Of a stretch of DNA of 64,000 nucleotides, positions 45,043-54,205 are shown piece by piece. The position numbers were made by a program, and so were the translations under genes. The stretch lies in assembly GCA_028819235.1 (NCBI GenBank), contig JAPPMC010000231.1:24874-88873 (forward strand), read 5' to 3'. How positions within the stretch are numbered: the first letter of the stretch is position 1; every line of letters begins with the position of its first letter. The notes under the pieces are model-generated. The model had not been told where the DNA came from. It saw only the letters and a list, made by a program, of their open reading frames with translations, and did no database searches. Source of the stretch: Bryobacterales bacterium (lineage in GTDB: Bacteria > Acidobacteriota > Terriglobia > Bryobacterales > UBA6623).

Positions 45043-46872
45043 TCAGTCGCCAGCGACCGGTTCTGGTCGAGCCTCGCGAGAGACCTGGACCAGAGCGGGC
45101 CCGGGACCACGGATCGGGCTCTCGGTTCCCGCCTCTCCAGTAGCGTCGTTCACGATCACATCGAAGGGATGGGAGAGTCCGGCGGAATCCCGAACACGCG
45201 ACGTTCCATAGATGTGGAACGGCTGCTGATTGTTGATCCTAGAGAGCTCGTCCAAGGTCTGCCCACGGTGCTTCCGAATCAGGCGCGGGGGAGTGGCCTG
45301 GTTGTTCGGCTCGCGGTCCCAATCAAGGTAGAGATGCTCGGAGAGCTTGTCCTCGGATTCGCCCGCAAAGCGCATGGCGGGCCACTTGAACGCGGGGCCA
45401 TGCACATGCTTGCCTCGCAAGTGGTAGAAGACTTTCGTGCCGATCTGGAAGTACTTTCTGGACCGCTGCCGCATTTCGCCGAAGTTCCGGCTCTGCTTCC
45501 AAGCCGTCATGATGAACTCCCACTGGAGCTTCGTGAGCTCGCGCGCCTTCATCGCACGCCCGGATGCCAAGCGCGTGTCCTCCAGTGGCGTGAAGATAGA
45601 CGGCACGTATAGGACCTTGTTGTTCTTGAGCCGATGGAGCAGGTCCAGCGACTGCTTGATGTCGTCTTCCGTCTCGTTCGGCAGGCCAACGATAAAGGTA
45701 TAGACCGGGAACCAGTTGTTGTCGTTGAGGATGTTTGTCCCTTCCACGACGATCTCCTGCCAGTCCTGGATGTCGAACGGCAGTGCCTTGCCCGCCATGG
45801 TGAGCGCTGCGAGCCTCGCCGAACCTGTCTCAATGCCGATCAGCGGCGCAACGAACCGTTTGTCCGGATGCGTGGAATTGCGATTCTGCAGAGCGCTCTT
45901 GTCCAGCAGGATGCTCGAGAGGTCCCTGATCAGCCCAGGGTTCACCACAGCCGGGGCGATCGTGGCGTGCGAGAGCGGCAGGTAGTCAACCCCCGGCTCC
46001 TCCGCGATTGAGCCGTAGAAGTTGAGCATCTGGTTGGGGCTGGGAATGTAGAAGGGGGCAGAGGCCCCGTAGATGAACACATCCTCGGAGACAGGGAAAA
46101 TGATGCGTCCGCCGTTGGAGGTATTGGCCCGCACCGCCGCAATCACATCCGGCAGAGGCACGGAGATGCGGGTTTCAAGTGTTGGCGAGCAAAACGCGCA
46201 CTGGCGCCCGCAGCCCCGGTTCATCTCAACGATGCCGTAGGTCGAACGCTTCCGTGGAATGATGAGGTCCTCAATGGGCGGCTCTGGCGCATGGACGGTC
46301 GGCGGCAATTCCTCGCCCGCCTCGGCCATCCGGAAGATCTCTAGAATCCGCGACTCGGCCCGGCCGTTGATGATGCAGTCCACGCCGAGCCGCTCCCGAG
46401 AGCCGGTCTTGTCGATCTGCCACGCTCCCGCCCCTCCCACGATCACTTTGGGCCTGTGCTTGCGGATGGCCGGGTGCAGGAAGACCCGCTCCGACTCTGC
46501 AGCGTTGATCGGGCGCGCCGTGGACCCGAAGATGTTCGAGTACACGCCCGTCGAGAACGCCGTGCCGATGGGATTGTGCGCCCCAATACCTACGGCCACG
46601 GTCCGCCGTCCGACGAAGGTGTCCAAGTCATCCGGATAGCAGACAACAATGTCGTCGTCCGGATACTCCCTGCGCAGGACTTCCTCCGCCACCCGCACGC
46701 CGTAGGTCATGACCTTGGCGCTGCCGTCCGGGTATCTGGGCTGTTCGAATTTGTTCTTGTAGAAGAATCGCGGGACGAACCTCGCCGGCGCGGAAGCATA
46801 GATCATCTGCTTCCACGGGCTGAACGCCTGTTCGGTGCTCTCAGTGTCGGGCGCGGTAAGGACGAACTTCAC
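45043..46872 (-). CDS. B12-type radical SAM protein
   Basis: The 609-residue protein has a cobalamin-binding-like N-terminal domain (VGIGAHNPIG, KVIVGGAGAW) and then a radical SAM domain with the cluster motif CGRQCAFC (CxxxCxxC). It continues with GIETGSARLAAL and FIVGLPNETEDDIKQSL, both typical of the MiaB-like/B12-radical SAM core. The C-terminus has a helical accessory region with no TRAM domain. Members methylate or rearrange unactivated carbons; the substrate is unknown. I chose GTG 46872 (MKFVLTAPDTE), preceded by GAGGG, over a TTG at 46893. There is no obvious partner; the sulfatase gene is upstream on the same strand. Confidence 0.85.
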   Translation of the reverse strand: MKFVLTAPDTESTEQAFSPWKQMIYASAPARFVPRFFYKNKFEQPRYPDGSAKVMTYGVRVAEEVLRREYPDDDIVVCYPDDLDTFVGRRTVAVGIGAHNPIGTAFSTGVYSNIFGSTARPINAAESERVFLHPAIRKHRPKVIVGGAGAWQIDKTGSRERLGVDCIINGRAESRILEIFRMAEAGEELPPTVHAPEPPIEDLIIPRKRSTYGIVEMNRGCGRQCAFCSPTLETRISVPLPDVIAAVRANTSNGGRIIFPVSEDVFIYGASAPFYIPSPNQMLNFYGSIAEEPGVDYLPLSHATIAPAVVNPGLIRDLSSILLDKSALQNRNSTHPDKRFVAPLIGIETGSARLAALTMAGKALPFDIQDWQEIVVEGTNILNDNNWFPVYTFIVGLPNETEDDIKQSLDLLHRLKNNKVLYVPSIFTPLEDTRLASGRAMKARELTKLQWEFIMTAWKQSRNFGEMRQRSRKYFQIGTKVFYHLRGKHVHGPAFKWPAMRFAGESEDKLSEHLYLDWDREPNNQATPPRLIRKHRGQTLDELSRINNQQPFHIYGTSRVRDSAGLSHPFDVIVNDATGEAGTESPIRGPGPALVQVSREARPEPVAGD

Positions 46873-47105
46873 GCCCTCGGAATGGTAGGGCAAGGCTAAT
46901 GCGAACCTCTTCTGGGAAGACCCATTTTCATTCTCGCCCTCGGTCGCTCGGCACCGGGCGTGCGCAAGTCCGCGTCGGCGGTCGGCGCCGGAACGTCAGC
47001 CAGCTTGGACCGAAACTTAGCCTCGGGGGTCACCCGCTGAGCCAGCGGGAAGCGTCGCTGCAGGCCAGCAGTTGCTCCGCCATACCGCCGTAGGGTGATC
47101 GGGTC

Positions 47106-48602
47106 TCAGGCCGCATCCATCTCGGCAGCCCGGGGATCGCCCATCTCGAGCATCCAGCGAACGAGGTCCGCGTGCAATCTCAGCTTGGCGCTGCGAGCCG
47201 ACGTCTCGTGCACGAGATTTCGCGTTTCTCCGGGATCGTTTGCCAAGTCGAACAGTTGCGAGTCGCCCCTCGAATGGTAGCTGTACTTCCAACCGTGCGT
47301 CCGGATAAGCCTCTGGAAGTGGGGCGGCCCCTCCGAGCCCCAAGCGGACCTGTCCCGCTCCGCAAATATCGGGCGATCGAGGTCTTCCTGGCCTTCGATG
47401 AAGCGCCTGAGGCTCGTTCCCGCCACGGAATCGCTGATCTGAATGCCGAGGAAGTCAAGGATCGTGGGCGAGATGTCGCATGTCCCGGCCTGCGTCTTGA
47501 CGGTCCGTCCCTCGGGTATGCGGCCAGGGAAGCGTATCACTAGCGGCACCCTTGTTGTCTCCTCGTACATCGAGTAGCTGGTCTTGTCGTACATGCCGTG
47601 GCCGCCCTGCATGTCCCCATGGTCGGCGGTGAAGACAACCAGAGTGTCTGCATCCTTGCCCAGCGCCCGCAGCTCGTCGAGGATTCGCCCGAGATTGGCG
47701 TCCATCATTGCGACCATGCCGTAGTAGACCCCGAGGTATTCGCGCATGCCGTCCTCCCCCAAGAGCTGCCCGAACCGCCAGGCAGCCGTGCCGCGGTCCT
47801 CGTCCTGCACGGATCCCCGGTTCTCGGGAAGGGGAATCTCTTCGCGGGGATGCAGCCCGTAGTAAGGCTCATTGATCACCCACAGCGCGTGCGGCGCAGG
47901 AAAGCTGACGGTCAGAAAGAACGGCCGGTCCGCCAGTCGCCGCAGGGACTCAATCGCCCTGTCGGCAATCCAAGCCTCCTCTGTGTGCTCGGGCGGCACG
48001 TCGGTTCGGCCGATCCAGGTGTTCGACGGGCCGTTGCCGTCGTATCTCCCGTTCGCGTCCCGCACGGCCTCGGTCGGGTAGATCGGCCTCCCGACACGGC
48101 TGATGGGTCCGGGGCCGGGCTCCGGCAACCCCTTGGAAATCGTGCGGAAGTGCTCCCGGTAGCTCAGTTCGGGCTCATCGGCGTATGCGGGGACGCGTGT
48201 CTTCTCTCCCAAGTGCCACTTGCCGAACTGCCTCGCTTCGTATCCTGCATCCAATAGGGATTGCTCGGTCGTGCGCAGTCCTGCGGCCAGTCCATCGCTA
48301 CTTCCCGGAAGGTTCCTGACGATCCCATGCTGGTGCGGATACAGGCCGGTCATCAGCGAGGCACGCGTAGGGCTGCAGAAAGGAGTCGGGCAGAGTGCGC
48401 TCTCGAACCGGGCGCCTTCGCGGGCCAAGCGGTCGATGTTCGGCGTCTGGATGACGCGGTTCCCTGCGGCACCCATCGCCCGGTGGTGCAACTGGTCGGA
48501 GATCACCAGCAGCACATTCGGGGGCCGGGCCGGGCGCTGCGCGGCTGAGGCCGCGAAGCCGGACAGTGTGGACAGGACGGTTCGGCGGGTCAGTGCTCCC
48601 AC
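47106..48602 (-). CDS. Exported sulfatase
   Basis: The 498-residue protein starts with a Tat-like leader (TRRTVLSTLSGFAASAA). It has the formylglycine motif FCSPTRASLMTG (C-x-P-x-R) and other ligands in LVISDQLHHR, QFGKWHLGEK and FTADHGDMQGGHGMYDK. This resembles arylsulfatase or N-sulfoglucosamine sulfohydrolase types. The Cys needs conversion to formylglycine. GTG 48602 gives the signal peptide; the upstream open frame to 49328 covers the divergent hydrolase gene. It is divergent from that hydrolase, separated by about 100 bases that include a TACAAT box at 48678. Confidence 0.9.
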   Translation of the reverse strand: MGALTRRTVLSTLSGFAASAAQRPARPPNVLLVISDQLHHRAMGAAGNRVIQTPNIDRLAREGARFESALCPTPFCSPTRASLMTGLYPHQHGIVRNLPGSSDGLAAGLRTTEQSLLDAGYEARQFGKWHLGEKTRVPAYADEPELSYREHFRTISKGLPEPGPGPISRVGRPIYPTEAVRDANGRYDGNGPSNTWIGRTDVPPEHTEEAWIADRAIESLRRLADRPFFLTVSFPAPHALWVINEPYYGLHPREEIPLPENRGSVQDEDRGTAAWRFGQLLGEDGMREYLGVYYGMVAMMDANLGRILDELRALGKDADTLVVFTADHGDMQGGHGMYDKTSYSMYEETTRVPLVIRFPGRIPEGRTVKTQAGTCDISPTILDFLGIQISDSVAGTSLRRFIEGQEDLDRPIFAERDRSAWGSEGPPHFQRLIRTHGWKYSYHSRGDSQLFDLANDPGETRNLVHETSARSAKLRLHADLVRWMLEMGDPRAAEMDAA

Positions 48603-48704
48603 GGTGCCTGCGGCGGATTGCCGACGGTGCGATTGTAGCGCCGCTCCCCGATGCACGGGAACTCTGCCCTGCAGGTTACAATGCTGGCCGTTCGAGGAGG
48701 GGCT

Positions 48705-49646
48705 GTGATTCAGAGACTGCTTTTGCTGACCGCGATCTTGTGGGCACTTGCCGGCGCTGAGAGCGTGACGTTCCCGATGGTTCCCGGGGTCAAGATCCCG
48801 GTGATTCACCTCAACGTCAGCGAGACGGCCTACGCGGCAGTCAGAAAGCCCCCCGGTGAGGGACCCTTCCCGGCCATCGTCTTCCTGCACGGGGGGCTCG
48901 GCCAGAGCACGATGGCCAACCTTCGCCAGAACTCCCTGAGGCAGCCCACCCAGGGGCGGTTCTTGGCATGGGGGTACGTCACCGTGACCGCGACGCGGCG
49001 CGCGCATCGGCATGACCCCCAAGACCGAGGGGTGGTGGAGGACACCGTTAGTCTGGTGCGCGCTGTCCGGCAGCTTCCCTACGTCGACGCCGAGAGTGTC
49101 TGTCTCTACGGCGGCAGCGGGGGCGGAACGCTGGCCTTGGAGGTTGCCAGCGTGACCGACGACGTCGCCGCGATCGTGGCCGGAGAGCCGGCAACGGTCA
49201 TCTACATGGGCATGTTCTCGAAGGACCACGTCGTGTTCGGCGAGGACGGCAAGCCGACCGGCGACAGGCGCTGGGACGTGATGAACGCGGACCCGAAGAA
49301 CCTCTACACGGACGACCTGCGGGACCATACCCGCGGGAAGCTCTCCAAGCTGTCAGCGCCCACGCTCATCCTGCACGGGGACGTGCACGCCCTCAAGAAG
49401 TTCAACCTCGGGGTGTTCGTGCCCGAGATGGAAGCGCTCGGCAAGCCCGTTACCGTCAAGATGTACGCGGGAGAACCGCACGGGTTCTACTGGGGACGGG
49501 GGCGCGACCCGGGGAATGCCCGCAAGGCAAACGAAGACGCCCACGAGTTCCTCCAACGCCACATTCGCGTCCAGCCCGAGCCGCTGGACGCGTCGTGGAC
49601 AACTGCCGTGGAGGTCGAGCCGATGCGGCAGGCGAATCCCAACTGA
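48705..49646 (+). CDS. Secreted dienelactone-hydrolase-like alpha/beta hydrolase
   Basis: The 313-residue protein has a signal peptide (LLLLTAILWALAGA) and an alpha/beta hydrolase core: oxyanion segment FLHGGLGQST, nucleophile elbow LYGGSGGG, Asp in LHGDVHALKKF and His in GEPHGFYWG. This resembles acyl-peptide or dienelactone hydrolases. GTG 48705 has a strong GAGGAGG just upstream, so I prefer it over the ATG at 48651. The next hydrolase begins 13 bases downstream of its stop, so the two form an operon. Confidence 0.82.
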   Translation: MIQRLLLLTAILWALAGAESVTFPMVPGVKIPVIHLNVSETAYAAVRKPPGEGPFPAIVFLHGGLGQSTMANLRQNSLRQPTQGRFLAWGYVTVTATRRAHRHDPQDRGVVEDTVSLVRAVRQLPYVDAESVCLYGGSGGGTLALEVASVTDDVAAIVAGEPATVIYMGMFSKDHVVFGEDGKPTGDRRWDVMNADPKNLYTDDLRDHTRGKLSKLSAPTLILHGDVHALKKFNLGVFVPEMEALGKPVTVKMYAGEPHGFYWGRGRDPGNARKANEDAHEFLQRHIRVQPEPLDASWTTAVEVEPMRQANPN

Positions 49647-49659
49647 AGGGAGGATGGCT

Positions 49660-50562
49660 ATGCGGCTGATTCTCGTCACCCTGATGGCGGCCATCCCGGT
49701 CGTCGCACAGCCGCAGAGGCCCGGCGCCCGCCCCGGGGCCGGGCAACTCCCGGAAGGCGTCCAAGTCCGCTCGGACATCGCGTACGACGAGCGGAGCGAG
49801 GCCCAGGAACTTGACCTGTACCTGCCGCCGGAAGCGGATGGCGGCCTTCGCCCCGCGATCGTCGTGGTTCACGGAGGGGGTTGGCGAAGCGGCGACAAGC
49901 AGGGAGGACAGTGGTCGCGGATTCCTGCCGAGTACGCCAGTAGGGGATACGTGGCGATCTCGGTCAATTACCGCCTCTCTGGCGAGGCGCCCTGGCCGGC
50001 CCAAGTCGAAGACGTGAAGGCGGCTGTGCGATGGCTGCGCGCGCATGGGGGTGACCTTCGCGTCGATGCCCAGAGAATCGGCGCCTACGGAAACTCGGCG
50101 GGCGCCCACCTCGTGTCACTGCTGGGGCTAGTCAGGGCTGAGGACGGTCTGGAAGGAACCGGGCCGAATCAGGACCACTCGAGTGTCGTGCAAGCGGTGT
50201 GCGCATCGGCGACGCCCACGGACTTCCTGAACTGGGGAGCGGAGGGCAGACTGCCCCAGCGCTTGGGCGGGACGTTTCTAGCGGGACCGCCGGAAACACT
50301 TGCGGACCGGGCCAAACAGGCATCGCCGATCACTTACGCCCGCAAGGGCGCTCCTCCCTTCCTGCTCATTCACGGCACGGCCGATCGGACTGTCCCGATC
50401 CAGCAATCCGACCGCTTTGCGAAAGCCCTGCGAGACGCCGGCGCCGAGGAAGTCCGGTACATGATCTTTGATGAGGAAGGACACGGAGTGTTCCGGAGCC
50501 AGCAACTGCTGACCTATCCGGCCATGAAGGCTTTCTTCGACAAGGCCCTCTCACCTGAGTAG
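49660..50562 (+). CDS. Secreted BD-FAE/HSL-type esterase
   Basis: The 300-residue protein has a signal peptide (ILVTLMAAIPVVAQ) and the hormone-sensitive-lipase motifs VVVHGGGWRSG (oxyanion hole) and YGNSAGAHL (nucleophile), with LIHGTADRTVP (Asp) and DEEGHGVF (His). It resembles bifunctional feruloyl/acetyl-xylan esterases that remove acyl groups from plant or microbial glycans. GGGAGG is followed by two candidate ATGs at 49654 and 49660; the second has the better 6-base spacing. It is 13 bases after the preceding hydrolase. Confidence 0.88.
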   Translation: MRLILVTLMAAIPVVAQPQRPGARPGAGQLPEGVQVRSDIAYDERSEAQELDLYLPPEADGGLRPAIVVVHGGGWRSGDKQGGQWSRIPAEYASRGYVAISVNYRLSGEAPWPAQVEDVKAAVRWLRAHGGDLRVDAQRIGAYGNSAGAHLVSLLGLVRAEDGLEGTGPNQDHSSVVQAVCASATPTDFLNWGAEGRLPQRLGGTFLAGPPETLADRAKQASPITYARKGAPPFLLIHGTADRTVPIQQSDRFAKALRDAGAEEVRYMIFDEEGHGVFRSQQLLTYPAMKAFFDKALSPE

Positions 50563-50661
50563 ACGGTGAACGGCCGCCCCCTTGGCGGCGCGCCTGCACG
50601 TGTCTCCGCCCGGCTACGAAGCCGCGGCGGGAACCTTGCCGGCGCAGGCACCGGCGCGAAG

Positions 50662-51606
50662 TCAGGCGGGGCGCAGCGTGGCCTCGATATCCCGCAGGTA
50701 CCGGCTTGAAGCCCGGGCGATCTCCTCGCCGCTCGGCTCGAACTGGAACACTTCGAGGGAGAGCCAACCGGTGTAGCCGATGTCTTTGAGCGCCTGCATC
50801 GGGACCGAAAAGTCGTACGAACCGGTTCCCGGATGCCGACCGTCCATCTCATTGATGTGGACGTGGTGGATCAAGTCGGCATGCTGCTTGATGAGCTGGT
50901 CGTGCGGAACCTCCTCGGCGACCGCGTTGTGCGTGTCGAACATGGTCTGCACGGCGGGGTGCCCGATCTCCCGCACCATCGCCACGGTCTGATCCAGTGA
51001 GGTCAGGACGTCGCAAAGGTGCGGGGCCAGAGTCTCGGGCAGCACCATGACTCCCCGTTCCGAGCAGTGGTCGGCAACCCCCGCCAAGCCATCGCGGAGC
51101 CTCCGCGTCGCGTCCTCTACGGACGAGCCGTCAACTGTGCGCCGTTGGCGGCCAGAGCCGAAGATCATCATCCCGCCATCGCCTAGGTCGGCGCACAGGT
51201 CGACCAGCCTGCGAAAGTAGTCCCAGCTGCGGTTGCGCAGCGCCTCGTCAGGTGTCGTGACGTGGAGTTCGCCTCTCGGAGCCGTCAGCAGACTGTGGAG
51301 GCCAACGTAGTCCAGTCCCTCCGACTCCATGATGTCCCGGTACTCCTTGCGCTGCGAGGCGGATACCGAGGCCGGATCGTCGGACAGGGTGAACGGTGCG
51401 ATCTCGACGCCGGTGTAGCCCGTCTGGAAAGCGCCGCGGAATCCGTCAGCTACGCTCCATCCCTGAAATGTCTCATTGCAGACGGCAAGCCGGAACCTGC
51501 CCGAACGCTCGCCCTCAGCCCCATCGGCGGCATCTTCACCCGACTGATATGGAGCGCATCCTACGGCGGCCAGCAGTGCCAGAATCTCCCGTCGATTGAG
51601 CGTCAC
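50662..51606 (-). CDS. Lipoprotein-like sugar isomerase/epimerase TIM barrel
   Basis: The 314-residue protein has an N-terminal LLAAVGC lipobox-like sequence, so it may be a lipoprotein, followed by an xylose-isomerase-like TIM barrel. Metal ligands are recognisable as Glu in VLPETLAP, Asp in TMFDTHNAV, His in HVHINEMDGR and Glu in LSLEVF. Homologues in 3-keto-glycoside clusters act as sugar isomerases or eliminate the aglycone from keto-glycosides. The GTG at 51606 overlaps the stop of the amidohydrolase gene (GTGA), so both are translated together. Confidence 0.85.
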   Translation of the reverse strand: MTLNRREILALLAAVGCAPYQSGEDAADGAEGERSGRFRLAVCNETFQGWSVADGFRGAFQTGYTGVEIAPFTLSDDPASVSASQRKEYRDIMESEGLDYVGLHSLLTAPRGELHVTTPDEALRNRSWDYFRRLVDLCADLGDGGMMIFGSGRQRRTVDGSSVEDATRRLRDGLAGVADHCSERGVMVLPETLAPHLCDVLTSLDQTVAMVREIGHPAVQTMFDTHNAVAEEVPHDQLIKQHADLIHHVHINEMDGRHPGTGSYDFSVPMQALKDIGYTGWLSLEVFQFEPSGEEIARASSRYLRDIEATLRPA

Positions 51607-52661
51607 AGGTTGAACAGACTCCTAGCATTGGCCCCGAATACGCGCTCTTGGTCCTCTTCGGAAAGCTCCAAGCTGTGGACGCAGTCGACGATCGTCTTGG
51701 GATCTACCCACGGATGGTCGCTTGAGTAGAGCATGCGCTCCGATCCAACATAGTCGATCCCGTACTGGATCGCCATTGGGATGGGGGATACCGCGTCGAG
51801 GTAGATCCCCCGCAAGTATTCGCTTGGGGGCTTGCTGATGTGCTCGGCCCCACGCCCCAAGACCTGGGTCTGGTGGTCCAGCCGGCCGATCAGATATGGC
51901 AGAGTGCCGCCGACGTGGGGACAGACCAGCTTCAGGTTCGGGAATTGGTCCAGAAGGCCGGAGAGGATGATCCGGCCCAGCGCAATCGTGGTGTCGAACA
52001 TCAGGCCTAGGCCTGCCACGAGATTGCGCCCTACAACCGCATCGTAGGTCGTCGGGTACGCCGGGTGGAGCAGGACCGGGATCTCCAAGCGCTCGATGTG
52101 CTCGAAGACCGGGCGATACCTGTCTTCGTCAGGGAACGAGCCGGCGAGGTTCGAGTACAGCAACACTCCCTTCATGCCACGCTCGTTGACGCAGCGGTCG
52201 AGCTCCTTCAGGGAAGCGTCGACGTCCTGCAGGGGAAGGACGATCAGCCCGAACAGCCGGTCCGGACGGGCCTTCGCCAACTCACTGACATAGTCGTTGA
52301 CCATACGGGCAACGTGAGGGCCTTCCTTGCCGAAGAGCTCCGGGCCCGGGTCGTTGATGCTCAGGGCCGTCATCGAAATCCCGGCCTCGTCCATATCGGC
52401 GATCTTGGCGTCGATGTCCATGTGCCGCTCGCGCAGTCGGCGGTGCCACTCGCCCACGACCACGTAGGTACTCCCGTCCCTGCGATAGGCGTACGGCGGG
52501 TCCTTGCGCTTCTCCATGAAGGCGACCAGCTCGGGAACAAAGATGTGACTCTGGCAGTCGACCGTAAAGTGCGACGGCTTCTCGTATTCGCCCGCAGCAA
52601 CCGCAGGCGCGAGGGCGGCTCCGCTGGACTGTATGAACTGTCTTCGGCTCAGTGTGCTCAT
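51603..52661 (-). CDS. Tat-exported amidohydrolase_2 (ACMSD-like)
   Basis: The 352-residue protein has a twin-Arg leader (SRRQFIQSSGAALAPAV) and an amidohydrolase-2 TIM barrel. The first metal-binding motif reads DCQSHIF, with Gln where the H-x-H motif usually has its first His. Other ligands are intact: LLHPAYP, VCPHVGGTLPYL and LYSSDHPWVDP. The family includes decarboxylases and hydrolases. AGGAG precedes ATG 52661. Its 3' end overlaps the sugar isomerase gene, and upstream is the DUF1501 gene of pair 2. The substrate is unknown. Confidence 0.85.
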   Translation of the reverse strand: MSTLSRRQFIQSSGAALAPAVAAGEYEKPSHFTVDCQSHIFVPELVAFMEKRKDPPYAYRRDGSTYVVVGEWHRRLRERHMDIDAKIADMDEAGISMTALSINDPGPELFGKEGPHVARMVNDYVSELAKARPDRLFGLIVLPLQDVDASLKELDRCVNERGMKGVLLYSNLAGSFPDEDRYRPVFEHIERLEIPVLLHPAYPTTYDAVVGRNLVAGLGLMFDTTIALGRIILSGLLDQFPNLKLVCPHVGGTLPYLIGRLDHQTQVLGRGAEHISKPPSEYLRGIYLDAVSPIPMAIQYGIDYVGSERMLYSSDHPWVDPKTIVDCVHSLELSEEDQERVFGANARSLFNL

Positions 52662-52764
52662 GTCTCCTGCTTGGCGTCGGCGAAAGCGCCCGGAACGCCC
52701 GCGAATAGTATGCAGCATGGCTGCCCCGCCCGTGGTGCCCGCATGGCGTACTGCAGACCGGACA

Positions 52765-54180
52765 CTACGCCAGAATCGGGCCCAGCACCTTGCCACCCAC
52801 GTCCGTGAGGCGGAAGTCGCGCCCCTGGAACCGGTAGGTCAGGGTGGTGTGATCGATCCCGAGAAGGTCCAGCATGGTGGCGTGCAGGTCATGCACGTGG
52901 ACGACGTCCTCGACAGCGGCGTACCCTAGGTCGTCTGTGCTCCCGTAGCTGATTCCGCCCTTGATCGGCCCCCCTGCCAACCACATGGAGAATCCCTTGA
53001 TGTGGTGGTCGCGGCCGGCAGTGGCCCGATCGCCCTGCGACATGGGCGTCCGCCCAAACTCCCCGCAGAACACTATCAGGGTGTCCTCGAACAGCCCGCG
53101 CTGCTTCAGGTCCGTCACTAGGGCGGCCGTGGACTGGTCAACGTACCCGCAACTCGTCTCAATCCCGGTCTTGATGCTCTCGTGATGGTCCCAGCCCCGG
53201 TGGTACAAGTGGATGAAGCGGACGCCCCGTTCGGCCAGGCGGCGGGCCAGCAGGCAATTGGACGCGTAGCTGCCGTCAGCCACCTCCGTTCCGTACAGGT
53301 CGCGTATGTTCTGGGGCTCGCTGCTGAAGTCCACCAGGTCCGGAACGCTCATCTGCATGCGGAAGGCGAGCTCGTACTGGGCGATCTTGGTGTCGATCTC
53401 GCGATCGTCGACCATCGTTCTCTGCACCCTGTTGAGCGCGCTGATCGCCGAGATCACCTCGCCCTGGGCCTCCCGGTCCACCCCTGGCGGGCTACGGACG
53501 TAGTTGACCGGATCCCCTGCTGAGTTGAAGCGCACTCCCTGATACCTGCTGGGGAGGAAGCCCGCGGCCCATTGGCGCGACGCGATCGGCTGGTCCTGCG
53601 CGCCGCCGACGGAGGTGAGCACCACGAATCCCGGCAGGTCGTCCGACTCGCTGCCCAGTCCGTAGGTGATCCACGAGCCCATCGAGGGGCGACCCGGTAT
53701 CCGAAAGCCGGTGTTCATGAACGTGTGCGCGGTGTCGTGGTTGATCTGCTCGGTGGTCATCGACCGCACAATGCAGATTTCGTCGGCAATGCCGCCGATG
53801 TGCGGCAGAAGCTCGGTCAGATGCTGGCCCGAGCGACCGTAGTGCCTGAAGGGATGCTGGGGGCCAAGAATGCGCAGCTCCTGTCCCTGAAGCTGGGCAA
53901 TCTGCTGGTTCTTCGTGAAGCTCTCGGGCATCGGCTCGCCGTCACGCTTCGCCAGCTCGGGCTTGTAGTCGAACAGCTCCAAGTGCGCCGGTCCGCCGGC
54001 CATGCACAGGAATATGACGCGGCTGACCCTCTTGGGCCGCTTCGAGAAGACGATCGGGCCGGGCTCGGCCCCGAACACGTCGGGCCGAAGGATCTGGGCC
54101 AGGCCAAGCGCCCCCAAGCCCATGGACGCCTTGCCCAAGAACGCCCGTCGGCAGATTGCGCGGCTCGCTTCCGGGTGCAT
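52765..54180 (-). CDS. Tat-exported DUF1501 protein (pair 2)
   Basis: The 471-residue protein has a Tat-type leader (CRRAFLGKASMGLGALG) and DUF1501 motifs: CMAGGPAHLELFDYKP, RSMTTEQINHD, GSWITYGLG, LLARRLAERGVRF, WDHHESIK and FCGEFGRTP. I chose ATG 54180, which has AGGAG 7 bases upstream; an ATG at 54195 is also in frame. The cognate DUF1553 gene ends 25 bases upstream, so the transcript order is DUF1553 then DUF1501. The product is periplasmic. Function is not established. Confidence 0.9.
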   Translation of the reverse strand: MHPEASRAICRRAFLGKASMGLGALGLAQILRPDVFGAEPGPIVFSKRPKRVSRVIFLCMAGGPAHLELFDYKPELAKRDGEPMPESFTKNQQIAQLQGQELRILGPQHPFRHYGRSGQHLTELLPHIGGIADEICIVRSMTTEQINHDTAHTFMNTGFRIPGRPSMGSWITYGLGSESDDLPGFVVLTSVGGAQDQPIASRQWAAGFLPSRYQGVRFNSAGDPVNYVRSPPGVDREAQGEVISAISALNRVQRTMVDDREIDTKIAQYELAFRMQMSVPDLVDFSSEPQNIRDLYGTEVADGSYASNCLLARRLAERGVRFIHLYHRGWDHHESIKTGIETSCGYVDQSTAALVTDLKQRGLFEDTLIVFCGEFGRTPMSQGDRATAGRDHHIKGFSMWLAGGPIKGGISYGSTDDLGYAAVEDVVHVHDLHATMLDLLGIDHTTLTYRFQGRDFRLTDVGGKVLGPILA

Positions 54181-54205
54181 ACTGTGACTCCTCATAGACG
54201 CTGTG

